From a virus: a DNA stretch of 20,493 nucleotides. Where the stretch lies: IMG/VR virus record IMGVR_UViG_3300048592_001409, positions 1 to 20,493 of that record; one strand, given 5' to 3'. Below are positions 8,634 to 15,340 of the stretch, in pieces. Below the pieces are notes generated by a model. That model was not told where the DNA came from, did no database searches, and saw only the letters and a list, made by a program, of their open reading frames with translations. The position numbers and the translations under genes are program-made. Position 1 is the first letter of the stretch. The number at the start of each line of letters is the position of its first letter.

Positions 8634-8647
8634 CCGTTCTGGTCTCG

Positions 8648-11164
8648 TCACAGATTCCTTCGCGCCCGCTCTATCGCCCGGGCGGCATCGGCAGCGATCT
8701 GCCCTTGGCTCTGCCGGAAGCCGTTCGTATCCGGCGTCGTGATGTTCATCACCACCGTGACCGGCGGTCGTGTCTCGCGGGCCGAGCCGATTCCGGCGAC
8801 CTGGGCGCGGGAGAGGACCAGCTCGCCGCGCTGCAGGATGGCCGGCACCTCGTCGGGGCGGAGCCCGGCCATGCCACCGGCATGGAGACGTGGGGCGTCG
8901 GCGAAGGCCATGGCCGGCACCAGCCGTTGCGGGGCTGGGGCACCGACGAGCCCGCCGGCATGGAAGACGCCCGAGAGCATGCCGGCCTCGCCGCCACCGC
9001 CGAACAGGCCGCCGAAGAGCCCGCCGCCGGCCCCCATGCCACCGAGCGCGCCGGCGATCGGCCCGAGGATCGCCGAGCGGATGGCGATCCGGGTCAGGTC
9101 GGCCATGATGCTGTCGGCCAGGCCCTGGAAGTCGAGCTTGCCGCCGGCCACGAAGCCGGCGAGCGCGTCCTCGGCGCTGCGGAAGGCGCCGCCGAGCGCG
9201 GCGCCGAGCCCCTGGCCCCAGTTGACCGCGTCGTCGGCATAGCGGGCAAGCTCGTCGCGGACGGCGGCCCAGCCGGCCGCCGCCTGATCGGCCGCGTCCG
9301 CGATCGACCGGCCGGCCGTGCCCGCCGCCGCCGCGGCACCGGCCGCCGATCCTGCCGAGCCCTCGGCCGCACCTCCAGTGCCACCGCCGCCTGCGCCGGC
9401 GCCTGAACCACCGACAGCCGCGAAGGCCTCGTCCAGGCGTTCCGCCGCCACGGCAGCGTTGTCGATCTCGGTGGATGCCCCCGCCATCGCCGCGCGCAGC
9501 GCCGCCACCGAGGCGAGCGGTGCCCCAGCCAGCGCGCTCGTCGTCTCTGCCGTAGTCCGGGCATTCTCGGCAGCCCGGCGCGCCTGGTCCGCGAAGGCTC
9601 TGAAGCTGAGATCGGGGGCCCTGAACGCATCCGTCGCGAAGGCGGCAGCGAAGGCCTCCCGTGCCGAGGCACCGGCGCGGTCCGCCGCCCCGGCGAGCTG
9701 GTTCTCGACCCGGCCGAGATCGATCTCGGGCACGAGCGTGATCGTCCGCTCGAGGCCGATCGCCGCCAGACCGGCATTGACGCCGTCGAGCAGCCGGTTC
9801 AGGCCACCCACGGCACCGTTGAGCATCGCCTCGAGCCCGGCGATCAGCGCATTCGCCGCCTGGATCGTCAGATCGCCGATCGCCGTCGGCAGTACTCCCC
9901 AGATCGCCAGCATGGCGTCGAAGGCGCCCTGGAAGGTGTTGATCGCCTCGTTGCCGAAGCCGACGACGGCCTCGAGGCTGGCCTGCAACGCATCGGTGAC
10001 GCTCGCCTGGATGCCGAGCCAGGCAGCGGCGAGCCGGTCCTTCAGCACCTCGGCCATAAGGCCGATTCGCTCCCAGACCTCGCGGGCAACATTGCCGAGC
10101 AGCGTCAGCGCCGCGCCGAAGCCACCGGTGGCCTGCACCAGGCTGCCCAACTGGTAGATCAGCTCGCCAGCCGCAACCGCCAGCGCCCCGATCCCGGTGC
10201 GGATCAGGGCACCGCGCAGCAGGACAAGGGCAGTCGCGAGCCCGCGCACGGAGGCCGCGGCCACCACCATGCCGGCGACCCAGCGGCCGGCGATGAAGGC
10301 AGCGAAGGCGGCAGCGGTCGACGCAAGCCGACCGATGTTGTCGAAGAGCAGCTGGATGGCCCGGCCGAGCGGTCCGGTCCGGCGCGAGACCACGGCGAGC
10401 GCATCGGCGACGGCCTCCAGCGCCGGGGCGGCAGCCACGGCCAGCTGGTTCGAGAGACCTCGCCAGACGAGGCCCAGCCGGGAGATCGCATCGTTGGTGC
10501 GCTCGATCTGGTCGGCATCCTGCTCCGAGACCAACACACCGAAGTCGCGGACGTCCTGCGTCGCCCGCCGCAGCGTGGTGGTGTCGATCCGCGAGATGGC
10601 GATGCTGCCCTCCTCGCCGAACAGCTGGCCGGCGACGGCAGCGCGCTCGGCCGCGGGCACGAAGTCGAGGATCGCCCGGTTGATCCGTCCCACCCGCTCG
10701 TCCAGCGGCAGTTCGAGCAGCGCCGTGGCCGAGAGGCCGAGCCGCTCGAGGGCGGCCACGGCCGGCCCGGTCCCGGCAGCCGCCTGGCTGAGTCGGCGGG
10801 TGAGGTCTTTGGTCGCCTGCTCGATGCCCGACATCGACACACCGGCGAGATCACCCGCCCGCTCCAGCACCTGGACGCTCGCGACCGTGGTGCCCAGCGA
10901 CTGGGCGAGCTTGGCCTGGGCATCGACCACCTGGAGGCCCGAGCGGACCATCGCCGCGGCCCCGGCGGCAAAGGCCGTGGCAGCAGCAGCGGCGGCGAGC
11001 TGCACCCGCCGATAGAAGGCTGCGACCCGGGTGTTGGCGGCCTCCATCTCGCGCGACAGGCGGCGCATGCCCTGCTCGCCGGCCTCGCCGATACCCTGCA
11101 GCTCAGCCCGCACCTCGCGGCCGCCGACGACCGCCAGGCGTACGGACACTCTTTTCTCAGCCAT
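8648..11164 (-). CDS. Tail tape measure protein
   Basis: This 838-aa protein sets tail length and is ejected ahead of the DNA in siphophages. It starts with a charged, helical region ('LQGIGEAGEQGMRRLSREMEA' region, residues 22-43) and contains long Ala-rich helices. A hydrophobic stretch lies at about residues 278-345, and Ala/Gly-rich low-complexity sequence at about 590-630. The C-terminal signature of lambda-type tape measures is clear: 'FHAGGLVGAPAPQRLVPAMAF', then 'LHAGGMAGLRPDEVPAILQRGE' and a final domain 'TVVMNITTPDTNGFRQSQGQ'. These are quoted in pieces from residues 730-825. The ATG overlaps the end of the frameshifted chaperone reading frame by eight bases, as between lambda GT and H. 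At roughly 1.5 angstrom per residue the tail would be near 125 nm; this is a rule-of-thumb estimate. Confidence 0.93.
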   Translation of the reverse strand: MAEKRVSVRLAVVGGREVRAELQGIGEAGEQGMRRLSREMEAANTRVAAFYRRVQLAAAAAATAFAAGAAAMVRSGLQVVDAQAKLAQSLGTTVASVQVLERAGDLAGVSMSGIEQATKDLTRRLSQAAAGTGPAVAALERLGLSATALLELPLDERVGRINRAILDFVPAAERAAVAGQLFGEEGSIAISRIDTTTLRRATQDVRDFGVLVSEQDADQIERTNDAISRLGLVWRGLSNQLAVAAAPALEAVADALAVVSRRTGPLGRAIQLLFDNIGRLASTAAAFAAFIAGRWVAGMVVAAASVRGLATALVLLRGALIRTGIGALAVAAGELIYQLGSLVQATGGFGAALTLLGNVAREVWERIGLMAEVLKDRLAAAWLGIQASVTDALQASLEAVVGFGNEAINTFQGAFDAMLAIWGVLPTAIGDLTIQAANALIAGLEAMLNGAVGGLNRLLDGVNAGLAAIGLERTITLVPEIDLGRVENQLAGAADRAGASAREAFAAAFATDAFRAPDLSFRAFADQARRAAENARTTAETTSALAGAPLASVAALRAAMAGASTEIDNAAVAAERLDEAFAAVGGSGAGAGGGGTGGAAEGSAGSAAGAAAAAGTAGRSIADAADQAAAGWAAVRDELARYADDAVNWGQGLGAALGGAFRSAEDALAGFVAGGKLDFQGLADSIMADLTRIAIRSAILGPIAGALGGMGAGGGLFGGLFGGGGEAGMLSGVFHAGGLVGAPAPQRLVPAMAFADAPRLHAGGMAGLRPDEVPAILQRGELVLSRAQVAGIGSARETRPPVTVVMNITTPDTNGFRQSQGQIAADAARAIERARRNL

Positions 11165-11824
11165 CGCGTTCGGCCCCGATCCGGGCGTTCAGCCCACGCA
11201 CCATCATGGCCTCGATCTCCGGCAAGAGCTCGGCAGCGACGAGCGTGTCGACCCCCAGGGCCTGGGCCATGGCAAGCGCAGCGGTCATGTCGAGCCCCAG
11301 CACCGCACCCGGGACGACCCGCAGCTGCCCCGTGAGCCGCTGCGCCAGGTCCCACACCTGCCAGCCCTCGACGGTCAGCGGCCGGTTCAGGAGGGCGGGG
11401 CACTCGGCGCAGACGCCGGGGCAGGATCGGCAGTACTGCTCGCCGCCGCTGAAGTGCCAGTCGGCGAGAGAGCGGAGGCGTTTTTTTCCTCTTCCAGCAG
11501 CAGACCCTTGGAGACGTAGCGCAGCTGGAAGGCCTCGAAGAGCGGCAGGATGTCGAGGAGGGCCTCGATCCCATCCGGCGTGACCGGCACCGGGTTGCCG
11601 TCGGCGTCGCCGACGCCCTCCCAGTCCAGCACCACGAGCCGGGCCAGCGCCTTGGCCATGGCGACGGCGATGGTCTCGTTCGAGGCGCCGTCGGGCAGAG
11701 CGGTGACGGCGGGATCGCTGCGCGCCGCCGCCATGAGCGATGTCGTCAGCGGCCCGACGCGCAGGCGCACGCCGTGGCCGAGGTCGAGCCAGCGCGGCTC
11801 GCGGGAGAGGTCGAGACGAATCAT
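11157..11824 (-). CDS. Tail assembly chaperone GT (made by -1 frameshift, 222 aa)
   Basis: The longer chaperone product shares the first 115 codons with G (11824 to 11480), slips back one base on A AAA AAC, and continues in the -1 frame from 11480 to the TGA at 11157. I translated the -1 frame through the whole stretch and it is open, adding 107 residues. The extension begins 'RLRSLADWHFSGGEQYC' and contains 'CRSCPGVCAEC', a four-cysteine cluster suited to metal binding. It continues 'LTVEGWQVWDLAQRL' and ends 'GLNARIGAERDG'. In lambda and many siphophages GT binds the tape measure and the tube protein and is absent from the finished tail. The neighbours here are exactly tube upstream and tape measure downstream. 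A 66-codon frame starting with GTG at 11357 is only the end of this region. Confidence 0.85.
11387..11824 (-). CDS. Tail assembly chaperone G (zero-frame product, 145 aa)
   Basis: This protein lies between the tube and tape measure genes, the fixed position of the tail assembly chaperone. The N-terminal part 'MIRLDLSREPRWLDLGHGVRL' (residues 1-21) and the helix-rich middle are typical of small chaperones that coat the tape measure during tail assembly. The last about 30 residues, after the slippery codons, are Ala/Ser/Pro-rich ('SAAASSTADPAPASAP') and look like a passive tail, which fits a frame that mostly serves the shared N-terminal domain. The start is nine bases after the tube gene's stop. 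Its main feature is the slippery sequence at codons 113-115. Confidence 0.85.
   Translation of the reverse strand: MIRLDLSREPRWLDLGHGVRLRVGPLTTSLMAAARSDPAVTALPDGASNETIAVAMAKALARLVVLDWEGVGDADGNPVPVTPDGIEALLDILPLFEAFQLRYVSKGLLLEEEKNASALSPTGTSAAASSTADPAPASAPSAPPS
11480..11486 (-). other. Slippery heptamer A AAA AAC for programmed -1 frameshifting
   Basis: On the minus strand the zero-frame codons are GAA AAA AAC, giving the canonical X XXY YYZ heptamer A AAA AAC. A shift of -1 enters the open frame that runs to 11157. About 11 bases downstream, CTCGCCG (11468-11462) can pair with CGGCGAG (11445-11439) around a 16-base loop, a possible stimulatory hairpin. The run of seven A on this strand stands out in very GC-rich DNA. 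Confidence 0.85.
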
Positions 11825-11832
11825 GGTTGGCC

Positions 11833-13104
11833 TCAGGCGTAGGAGGGAACGTCGTTCAGGAGGTGGACGCGGAGCATGGTGCCCTCGGCGTCGTCGAAGG
11901 CGGCACGCCAGTCGAAGCTGGCCTCGACCCCGCCGGGGCCGGTCACCGAGTACTTGGGCTTGGGCAGGAAGACGCGGGGCAGCTCGAAGCGCAGGCTGTA
12001 GCCGTCCACGAAGCTGAAGCCGTATTCCAGGCTGACCGGATCACCGTTGGCGGCTTCGGCCACCAAGGTCGCCCCATCGAAGCGCACGGACATCGAGCCC
12101 TCGGCCGAGGCGAAGGTGGGATCGGCCGCCTCGATCCGGCCGTCCTCGCGGATGACCCGGACCCGCTCCAGGTTGTTCGAGAAGGTCAGGCTGCCGCCGG
12201 TGACGCCGGCAAGCGCAGAGCCGCCGCGACGGATGAAGCCGCGCCCCTGGCTGAAGCGACGCAGCGAGAAGGCATCGGGGCTCGCGTCGACCGTGGCGGC
12301 GAACCGCTCCTCGCCCTGCGCCACCAGTTGCAGCCGGGCATTGGCCGGCCCCTCTTGGCCCATCTCGAAGGTCAGGCTCTCCATCACCGTGCCGAGATGG
12401 CGGAAGAACACCGGTGTGGTGAGCCTGGGATGGCCGATCTCGATGGTGTAGCTCGGGATGTCGTCGGCCCCGCTCTCCCAGACATGGGCATGGCCGCCGC
12501 CGGTCAACGTCGGGGCGGAGACGCTCGCCGCCGAGGCCGCGAGGGTGAAGCTATTGCCGGTCGGCCCCGCCGTGTCGAAGGTGATCGCCAGGGTCTCGGT
12601 GCCTGTCGGCCGCGCGTACGTGCACTTGGCGATCTCGACATCGGCCGAGCCGTTGAGGTCGTCGACCAGCGCGTCGAGGGTCTGGATCAGCGTACCCTGG
12701 ATCTCGGTCTCGTTGCCGGAGGCCGTGCCCGCGACGAAGGTCCACGCCGTGCCGCCCAGCGTGATCGCGTCACCGGGCGACGGGTTCACGGCGAAGGCGA
12801 TCGAGCCCGTGGCCGCGACGGCCGTGGTCACCGGATCGCCGAACAGGCCGGTGAGCCAGAACCCGGTCCCGCGCAGGTCGAGCGGGATCTCGAGCTGGCC
12901 CTCGTCGGTGACGAGGCCGCGATAGGGATCCTGGGCGTTGCGGCCACGGCCGAGAAGCGGGTCGTCGCCCAGCGGCTGGGCCGAGGACAGGTCCGTCGAC
13001 TTGAAGTCGAGGCTCCGGTAGCCGGTAAGCGGCGGCACGCCATAGCTCGCCTCGCGGCAAGCCTTCAGCGTGGCGTCGGCGCCGTAGGCGCGCACCTTGG
13101 GCAT
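11833..13104 (-). CDS. Major tail tube protein with an inserted extra domain
   Basis: This 423-aa protein resembles the large tail tube proteins of alphaproteobacterial siphophages. Its N-terminus 'YGADATLKACREASYGVPPLTGY' region (residues 7-29) has the motif A-x-G-A...E-x-x-Y-G-x-P-P-x-x-G, and 'DLSSAQPLGDDPLLGRGRN' follows. A block at about residues 100-203 ('GDAITLGGTAWTFVAG ... TFDTAGPTGNSFTL') is a known type of beta-rich domain that recurs as an insertion in phage structural proteins. The tube core resumes at 'IPSYTIEIGHPRL'. The gene is followed after nine bases by the chaperone gene, as in the lambda V-G order. Length is well above lambda gpV (246 aa), partly because of the insertion. 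Start ATG 13104 is the only reasonable one. Confidence 0.85.
   Translation of the reverse strand: MPKVRAYGADATLKACREASYGVPPLTGYRSLDFKSTDLSSAQPLGDDPLLGRGRNAQDPYRGLVTDEGQLEIPLDLRGTGFWLTGLFGDPVTTAVAATGSIAFAVNPSPGDAITLGGTAWTFVAGTASGNETEIQGTLIQTLDALVDDLNGSADVEIAKCTYARPTGTETLAITFDTAGPTGNSFTLAASAASVSAPTLTGGGHAHVWESGADDIPSYTIEIGHPRLTTPVFFRHLGTVMESLTFEMGQEGPANARLQLVAQGEERFAATVDASPDAFSLRRFSQGRGFIRRGGSALAGVTGGSLTFSNNLERVRVIREDGRIEAADPTFASAEGSMSVRFDGATLVAEAANGDPVSLEYGFSFVDGYSLRFELPRVFLPKPKYSVTGPGGVEASFDWRAAFDDAEGTMLRVHLLNDVPSYA
12496..12807 (-). other. Inserted beta-rich domain in the tail tube protein
   Basis: Residues about 100-203 of the tube protein contain 'GDAITLGGTAWTFVAGTA', a helical piece 'LIQTLDALVDDLNGS' and 'TLAITFDTAGPTGNSFTL'. 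This pattern is familiar from insertions in unrelated phage sheath, tube and fibre proteins. It would probably decorate the outer surface of the tail. Boundaries are by eye. Confidence 0.5.
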
Positions 13105-13126
13105 GAGATACTCCTTGTGGGAAGCG

Positions 13127-13558
13127 TCAGGCGGTGAGCGGGTCGCTCACCAGGTATTCGACCGTGACGACGAGCCGGGCCGTGAGGATCGGCGCTGCAC
13201 CCTCGATGGCGAGGGCACCAATCTCGGGCGCCGACGGCGTCAGGTTCTCGGCGAGGCCACCGAGCGAAGGGTCGATCCTGAGCGCCGTGCCGATGCCCCC
13301 GAGCAGCGCATCGAGCGCCGCCTCGCCGCTGCCGTCCGCATCCCGCGCCATGTAAGCCTCAATCTCGACCCGGTGGCTGTAGAACTCGGTGCGCGGGTTG
13401 AGCGTCACGTCCGGCTCGCCGGGGTCACCGTCGCGGAGGATCACGAGGCCGAGTGCGGGGACTTTCTCGGGCAGCACCTCGTTGCGGCGAACCCTTGCCG
13501 TGAGAGCGATGTCGAGCATCGCAACGAGCGCCGCCAGAATGTCTTCACGCCGGGACAT
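13127..13558 (-). CDS. Tail terminator-like protein (gpU-like), copy 2
   Basis: This 143-aa protein sits immediately upstream of the tube gene, the position of the tail terminator (lambda U, 131 aa), which caps the finished tube and joins it to the head. I assign the role mainly by position and size; sequence similarity to gpU is not obvious. The core 'NEVLPEKVPALGLVILRDGDPG', residues 26-47, and the ends 'VEYLVSDPLTA' are closely matched by the second gene at 13709-14125, so the two are paralogues. GGGGAG lies eight to nine bases before the ATG and supports the start. A 22-base gap precedes the tube start. Confidence 0.75.
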   Translation of the reverse strand: MSRREDILAALVAMLDIALTARVRRNEVLPEKVPALGLVILRDGDPGEPDVTLNPRTEFYSHRVEIEAYMARDADGSGEAALDALLGGIGTALRIDPSLGGLAENLTPSAPEIGALAIEGAAPILTARLVVTVEYLVSDPLTA

Positions 13559-13570
13559 CAGCGGCTCCCC

Positions 13571-13684
13571 TCATTCAGGCACCGCGAAGGATGACCGCCA
13601 GGTGAACCCGCTCTCGGGCGGCGTTCCACAGGTCGTCTCGAACGCAAGCGCAGTCAGCGCCCGCGCCCCCTGGGCTCGTGCCAT
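13571..13684 (-). pseudogene. Remnant of a second tail tube gene (37 codons)
   Basis: A short minus-strand frame begins ATG at 13684, encodes 'MARAQGARALTALAF' and continues 'ETTCGTPPESGFTW', then stops at 13571. It aligns with the start of the intact tube protein in the pattern A-x-G-A...E-x-x-(Y/C)-G-x-P-P-x-x-G-(F/Y). The opening 'MARAQGARA' resembles the start I associate with other alphaproteobacterial phage tube proteins. It is located directly behind the first terminator-like gene, just as the intact tube gene is located behind the second. I read it as what is left after most of a tube gene was lost. A short functional peptide cannot be excluded. Confidence 0.65.
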
Positions 13685-13708
13685 GGTGTTCTCATCGGGT
13701 TGTCGGGA

Positions 13709-14125
13709 TCAGCCGAGCGGATCGGCCGTGGAATATTGCAGCACCACCGGGATCACGGCGGCCTTCAGGCTCGCAGCGTCCTCGACCGGCAGATCGACCG
13801 GCCGCGGCGCCTCTGCCTCGACCCAGTCGCAGAGCCCGCCAGGCGTGCGGTCGGCGGCAAGTGCCGCCCCGATGCTGGCGCAGAGCGTGTCGAAGGCGAC
13901 GTCACGGGTCGCGCCCTGCACGACGACCTCGATCTCCGCGCGGTGCCGGTAGTGATAGCGTACGGGCGAGAGCGTGACCTCGGGCTTCCCGGGCTCGCCG
14001 TCACGCAGGATCAGCAGGCCCTCGGATGGGACACGCTCGGGCAGCACCTCGCCGCGCAGGGCGGTGGCGGGCAGCGCCGAGAGCCGCGCATGCAGCACGG
14101 TGAGGATGGTTTCGCGGGGTGTCAT
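13709..14125 (-). CDS. Tail terminator-like protein, copy 1
   Basis: This 138-aa protein is a paralogue of the gene at 13127-13558. Shared segments include 'GEVLPERVP', 'LLILRDGEPGKPEVTLSP' and 'YHYRHRAEIE', and both end in Y-x-x-x-DPL. The start ATG at 14125 overlaps the TGA of merR (ATGA) and matches the start of its paralogue ('MTPRETIL' against 'MSRREDIL'); the frame upstream is only the antisense of merR. There is no good Shine-Dalgarno sequence before it, so in the present arrangement translation may depend on ribosomes finishing merR. As the remaining tube stub follows it, this is probably the older or displaced half of a terminator-tube pair. Whether both copies are used is unknown. 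Confidence 0.75.
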   Translation of the reverse strand: MTPRETILTVLHARLSALPATALRGEVLPERVPSEGLLILRDGEPGKPEVTLSPVRYHYRHRAEIEVVVQGATRDVAFDTLCASIGAALAADRTPGGLCDWVEAEAPRPVDLPVEDAASLKAAVIPVVLQYSTADPLG

Positions 14126-14547
14126 GGATCCGCCGAGTTGGAGATTGCGTCGAGCACCGGACAGTCCGGAACCTCGGCGCCCGAACACCTGGATGCGGTT
14201 GCAGCGAGGACGGCTTCGATGCGCCGAAGATCCGCGATCCTCGCGCGGACATCGGCGAGGTGACGCTTCGTCCGCTCCTTGACCTCGGCGCAGGTCGGTG
14301 CGGCGCCGTCTTCGAGCCCCATCAGCCCGCGGATGCCCTCCATCGAGAACCCGAGTTCGCGGGCGCGCAGGATGAAGCGCAGGCGCGTGGCGTGAGCGGC
14401 GGAATAGTTGCGGTAGCCTGCGCTCGTCCGGGGCGGGTCGGGCAGAAGGCCGGTCTTCTCGTAATAGCGGATCGTCTCGATGTTGCAGCCGGTCGCCCGG
14501 GCCAGATCTCCCCGCGTGAAGCCGCTCTCGCGGTCGTGATCTGACAT
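14122..14547 (-). CDS. merR: MerR-family metal-responsive regulator of the mer operon
   Basis: This 141-aa protein has the MerR winged-helix at residues 8-50 ('FTRGDLARATGCNIETIRYYE', 'AGYRNYS'), then a dimerisation helix and a metal loop. Cysteines likely to bind metal are Cys86 ('APTCAEVKE'), Cys121 and Cys129 ('CSGAEVPDC'). The 35-residue distance from Cys86 to Cys121 equals that of Tn501 MerR, but the last pair is C-X7-C, one shorter than the C-X8-C of classical MerR and like CueR. By context it senses Hg(II) and switches the divergent merTPFA promoter from repressed to active. AAGGA four bases before the ATG at 14547 fixes the start; the frame extends further upstream without support. 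Its stop overlaps the start of the next phage gene. Confidence 0.9.
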   Translation of the reverse strand: MSDHDRESGFTRGDLARATGCNIETIRYYEKTGLLPDPPRTSAGYRNYSAAHATRLRFILRARELGFSMEGIRGLMGLEDGAAPTCAEVKERTKRHLADVRARIADLRRIEAVLAATASRCSGAEVPDCPVLDAISNSADP

Positions 14548-14560
14548 GCGATCCTTCCTG

Positions 14561-14591
14561 TTGAGCCTGTAGTTGCTACAGACCCTACACC
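14561..14591 (+). promoter_or_regulatory. mer operator-promoter (MerR-type, long spacer)
   Basis: TTGAGC (14561-14566) and TACACC (14586-14591) are -35- and -10-like hexamers separated by 19 bases, longer than the usual 17, the mark of MerR-activated promoters. The dyad CTGTAG-TTG-CTACAG (14567-14581), perfect over 6 bp per arm, lies inside the spacer. It is placed between merR and merT and is expected to control both. Confidence 0.85.
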
Positions 14592-14622
14592 CACTGTCAC
14601 CCATAGACGAGAGGTGCGCGAC

Positions 14623-15012
14623 ATGGCGCTGACAGGCGACGGAACGGACAGCGAGGGCGCGGATCACCCGGCCCGAAAGGGTTGGGTGGCGGCGGGCGGG
14701 GTGCTGGGTGCCATTCTTGCCTCAGCCTGCTGCGTGGGGCCGCTGGTTCTGCTGACCCTCGGCATCTCCGGCGCTTGGATCGGCAATCTGACGGCGCTGG
14801 AGCCTTACAAGCCAATCTTCGCCGTGATCGCGCTTGGCTTCATCGGTTCCGGATTTCGGCAGGTGTATTTCCGCAAGGCGGTAGTCTGCGAGCCCGGTTC
14901 CTACTGCGCAAGGCCAGCATCGGCGCGCATCACCAAGACCGCGCTCTGGGCCTCCCTCGTCCTCGTTGTCGCAGCACTCACCATCGACTGGTGGGCCCCG
15001 TTTCTCTACTGA
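14623..15012 (+). CDS. merT: Mercuric ion transport protein MerT
   Basis: MerT is an inner-membrane protein that takes Hg(II) from MerP and passes it to the cytoplasm for MerA. This copy has 129 aa and three hydrophobic helices. The first contains the vicinal pair Cys36-Cys37 ('SACCVGPLVL'). The cytoplasmic loop has the second pair Cys89 and Cys95 ('CEPGSYC'), matching the family pattern. The N-terminal about 20 residues ('GDGTDSEGADH') are longer and more acidic than in Tn501 MerT (116 aa). ATG 14623 is preceded by GAGAGG at a suitable distance; a GTG three codons earlier is less likely. It is the first gene of the plus-strand mer transcript. Confidence 0.95.
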   Translation: MALTGDGTDSEGADHPARKGWVAAGGVLGAILASACCVGPLVLLTLGISGAWIGNLTALEPYKPIFAVIALGFIGSGFRQVYFRKAVVCEPGSYCARPASARITKTALWASLVLVVAALTIDWWAPFLY

Positions 15013-15030
15013 CCCCGAAAGGATATCCCC

Positions 15031-15336
15031 ATGAAGAAGATCCTTGCACTTGCCCTGTTCGGCCTGACAGCCGTCGCCCCGATGACCGCCAGTCCTGCCG
15101 TCGCGCAGTCCGTCGTCGCGGAGCAGACTGTCACCTTCGCGGTCGATAACATGACCTGCGCGCTATGCCCCGTGACGGTGAAGCGCGCGATGGAAGGCGT
15201 CGCGGGCGTCCGCGCCGTCGAGATCGACTTCGAGGCGCACACCGCCACGGTCGTCTTCGATACTGCCGCGACCAGCGCTGACGCCATCGCGACCGCGTCG
15301 GCCAATGCAGGCTACCCGGCGCGCGTCTCGGGCTGA
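15031..15336 (+). CDS. merP: Periplasmic mercury-binding protein MerP
   Basis: MerP is a small periplasmic Hg(II) carrier with the heavy-metal-associated fold. The 101-aa precursor has a signal peptide with likely cleavage after 'SPAVA' near residue 25. The binding motif is M-T-C-A-L-C at Cys43 and Cys46 (GMTCxxC type; here Asn replaces the usual first Gly). 'AMEGVAGV' and 'ANAGYPARV' are standard family segments. AAAGGA lies upstream of the ATG, 18 bases after the merT stop, consistent with co-expression. It is predicted to hand mercury to MerT or MerF. Confidence 0.95.
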   Translation: MKKILALALFGLTAVAPMTASPAVAQSVVAEQTVTFAVDNMTCALCPVTVKRAMEGVAGVRAVEIDFEAHTATVVFDTAATSADAIATASANAGYPARVSG

Positions 15337-15340
15337 CGGT

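Noticed and set aside
11157-11357. Independent 66-aa gene starting with GTG at 11357
   Set aside because: The same frame is open back to the slippery site, and the G/GT arrangement before a tape measure gene explains it better as the GT extension.
11740-13137. 465-codon plus-strand open frame opposite the tube gene
   Set aside because: It is a shadow of the tube gene, and it also runs into the chaperone and terminator genes.
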